Origin: Bifidobacterium sp. WK041_4_12
Lineage (GTDB): Bacteria; Actinomycetota; Actinomycetes; Actinomycetales; Bifidobacteriaceae
DNA length: 64,000 nt
Assembly (NCBI RefSeq): GCF_041080795.1
Contig: NZ_CP129674.1
Location: 310,001-374,000 of the forward strand
Direction of reading: 5' to 3'
Shown here in pieces: positions 63,374 through 64,000 of the stretch. Within the stretch, counting starts at the first letter, position 1; every line of letters begins with the position of its first letter. The notes under the pieces were generated by a model that did not search any database, was not told where the DNA came from, and saw nothing but the letters and a program-made list of their open reading frames with translations. Made by a program: the position numbers and the translations under genes.

Positions 63374-63554
63374 AACACTGCCGTAGCAGGCATCTGACAT
63401 TGCTTGGCTCAGGTTGCTCTTATTTATGGGTTCGAGTTCAGACTCGTTTCAGGTTGAACCTGACGTATGCGAGCCATTCGCCTTGGACATCAGCTTGTCA
63501 CAAAGTCGAATCTCAGATGCTAGACTGTAGCATCGTATGTCACATACACAACAT

Positions 63555-63628
63555 GCGGGCGTAGTTCATCGGTAGAATGGAAGCTTCCCAAGCTTCAGAG
63601 GCGGGTTCGATTCCCGTCGCCCGCTCCA
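63555..63628 (+). tRNA. tRNA-Gly (anticodon CCC)
   Basis: GCGGGCG at 63555-63561 pairs with CGCCCGC at 63618-63624. The anticodon arm GAAGC/GCTTC holds TTCCCAA, anticodon CCC; the T arm is GCGGGTTCGATTCCCGT. Discriminator T at 63625 is followed by an encoded CCA (63626-63628). Confidence 0.95.
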
Positions 63629-63647
63629 CATTGCGCTGTTTAAGCGT

Positions 63648-63757
63648 TCATTGTGAACTTCCCAAAGTATAAAACCCCTCAATCGATGGAAATCAGGCCG
63701 TTTTAACCCGGATTTTGCCCCTTTTGGGGCTTCTATACTTTGGGAAGTTCACAATGA
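63648..63757. mobile_element. palindromic MITE-like element, copy 2
   Basis: TCATTGTGAACTTCCCAAAG and three more bases at 63648-63670 are the exact reverse complement of 63735-63757. The centre has AGGCCGTTTTAAC, related to the copy at 29783-29907 (GAGCCGTTTTGGC). It begins 20 bases after tRNA-Gly. Confidence 0.7.
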
Positions 63758-63885
63758 GTGCTAGGGGGATGGCGAGGTGAGGGATTCGTTCCAGTTGATG
63801 CCGGTGCCGCGCCGTCCTGCGCGAGTTCGCCGTAGCCCGGAATTTCGATGTCATGTTTCGCCTGGCGCCCAGTGATGGGGAACAT
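63733..63885 (-). CDS. short frame after the HigA-like gene, cut by the palindromic element
   Basis: ATG 63885 opens two bases after the preceding stop and gives 50 residues (MFPITGRQAKHDIEIPGYGE and so on). The last nine residues and the stop are encoded by the palindromic element, so an original gene may have been cut there. No family is recognised. Confidence 0.3.
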   Translation of the reverse strand: MFPITGRQAKHDIEIPGYGELAQDGAAPASTGTNPSPRHPPSTHCELPKV

Positions 63886-63887
63886 GG

Positions 63888-64000
63888 TCATTGGGATGCT
63901 GGCGCGTTGATGAGGGGCTTGACGGTGTTCTGTAGTTCCGAGGGGTCGAAGCTTTTGGCATCGTAGTCGGTTTGCAGGTTCATCCAGAACATGGCGGTGG
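63888..64000 (-). CDS. HigA-type antitoxin, C-terminal end (cut by window edge)
   Basis: The minus frame enters from the right edge as TAMFWMNLQTDYDAKSFDPS, then ELQNTVKPLINAPASQ and stops at 63888. The F-W-x-N-L-Q-x-x-Y-D pattern is the conserved end of the HigA (XRE) antitoxin domain. The helix-turn-helix lies beyond the window; a HigB toxin would be expected there. Confidence 0.75.
   Translation of the reverse strand, partial: TAMFWMNLQTDYDAKSFDPSELQNTVKPLINAPASQ

Noticed and set aside
1..64000. CRISPR array
   Set aside because: The repeats found are tandem 9-17-mers or palindromes without regular spacers, and no cas gene is present.
1..64000. Prophage or complete insertion sequence
   Set aside because: No integrase, capsid or terminase gene and no intact transposase was recognised on either strand.

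Overview
The window is a chromosomal segment of a bifidobacterium-like actinobacterium. The case rests on moderate-to-high GC, several starts that look leaderless, a gene with a G-tract beside a sortase-anchored surface protein, a Tgt/tRNA-Leu/HtrA/HtpX block, and protein families typical of Bifidobacteriaceae (fused glutamine binding protein-permease, VbhA/Fic, AbiE). A complete PTS with an ascorbate-type enzyme II suggests a PTS-bearing member of the group. The species cannot be fixed from the sequence.

Positions 1-28 kb are accessory and worn. Bases 1-12.7 kb look like a decayed lanthipeptide island. It holds the tail of an ABC-2 permease, a twice-frameshifted LanM-like synthetase fragment (244-979), an exporter-type ABC protein, a second permease with its ATPase (5648-7168), and an ATPase plus two permeases of LanFEG type (10186-12705). 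The last trio is preceded, with overlapping codons, by a small Ser/Thr/Cys-rich peptide ORF. An apparently intact AbiEi/AbiEii pair with a striking array of operator boxes sits between the ABC sets. Further along are a TetR gene, a series of toxin-antitoxin remnants (VbhA/Fic, HicB, RHH, HicA with a late stop, RelB), an Abi-like gene, and a 1064-residue LPxTG surface protein with an 11-G tract in its leader. A Fur/Zur-type regulator lies next to a 13-cysteine protein. A MarR-controlled heterodimeric multidrug ABC pair and murI close this part.

Positions 28-42 kb are metabolic: an amino-acid permease, an asparagine permease plus asparaginase, a fused glutamine ABC protein, an MFS exporter, a LacI regulator, ptsH, and divergent ptsI-EIIA-EIIB-EIIC of the ascorbate family. 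Three neighbouring genes have short tandem repeats that span and duplicate their stop codons.

Positions 42-53.3 kb form a candidate catabolic unit: dipeptide-type ABC transporter, amidase, MocR regulator, divergent class III aminotransferase and short-chain reductase. Repeated copies of one motif lie before both transcription units. An uptake, amide cleavage, transamination and aldehyde reduction route for a small amino compound (for example taurine or an omega-amino acid) is inferred.

Positions 53.3-64 kb hold an esterase, a restriction-methylase remnant, an RHH/BrnT-like toxin-antitoxin pair, a membrane XRE regulator with a divergent leaderless micro-ORF, a GNAT acetyltransferase, tRNA-Leu(CAG), tgt, an htrA-type protease, htpX, tRNA-Gly(CCC) and the end of a HigA-type antitoxin. 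A palindromic element of about 110-125 bp occurs at 29.8 kb and again beside tRNA-Gly. All calls are from reading the sequence; no database search was possible.
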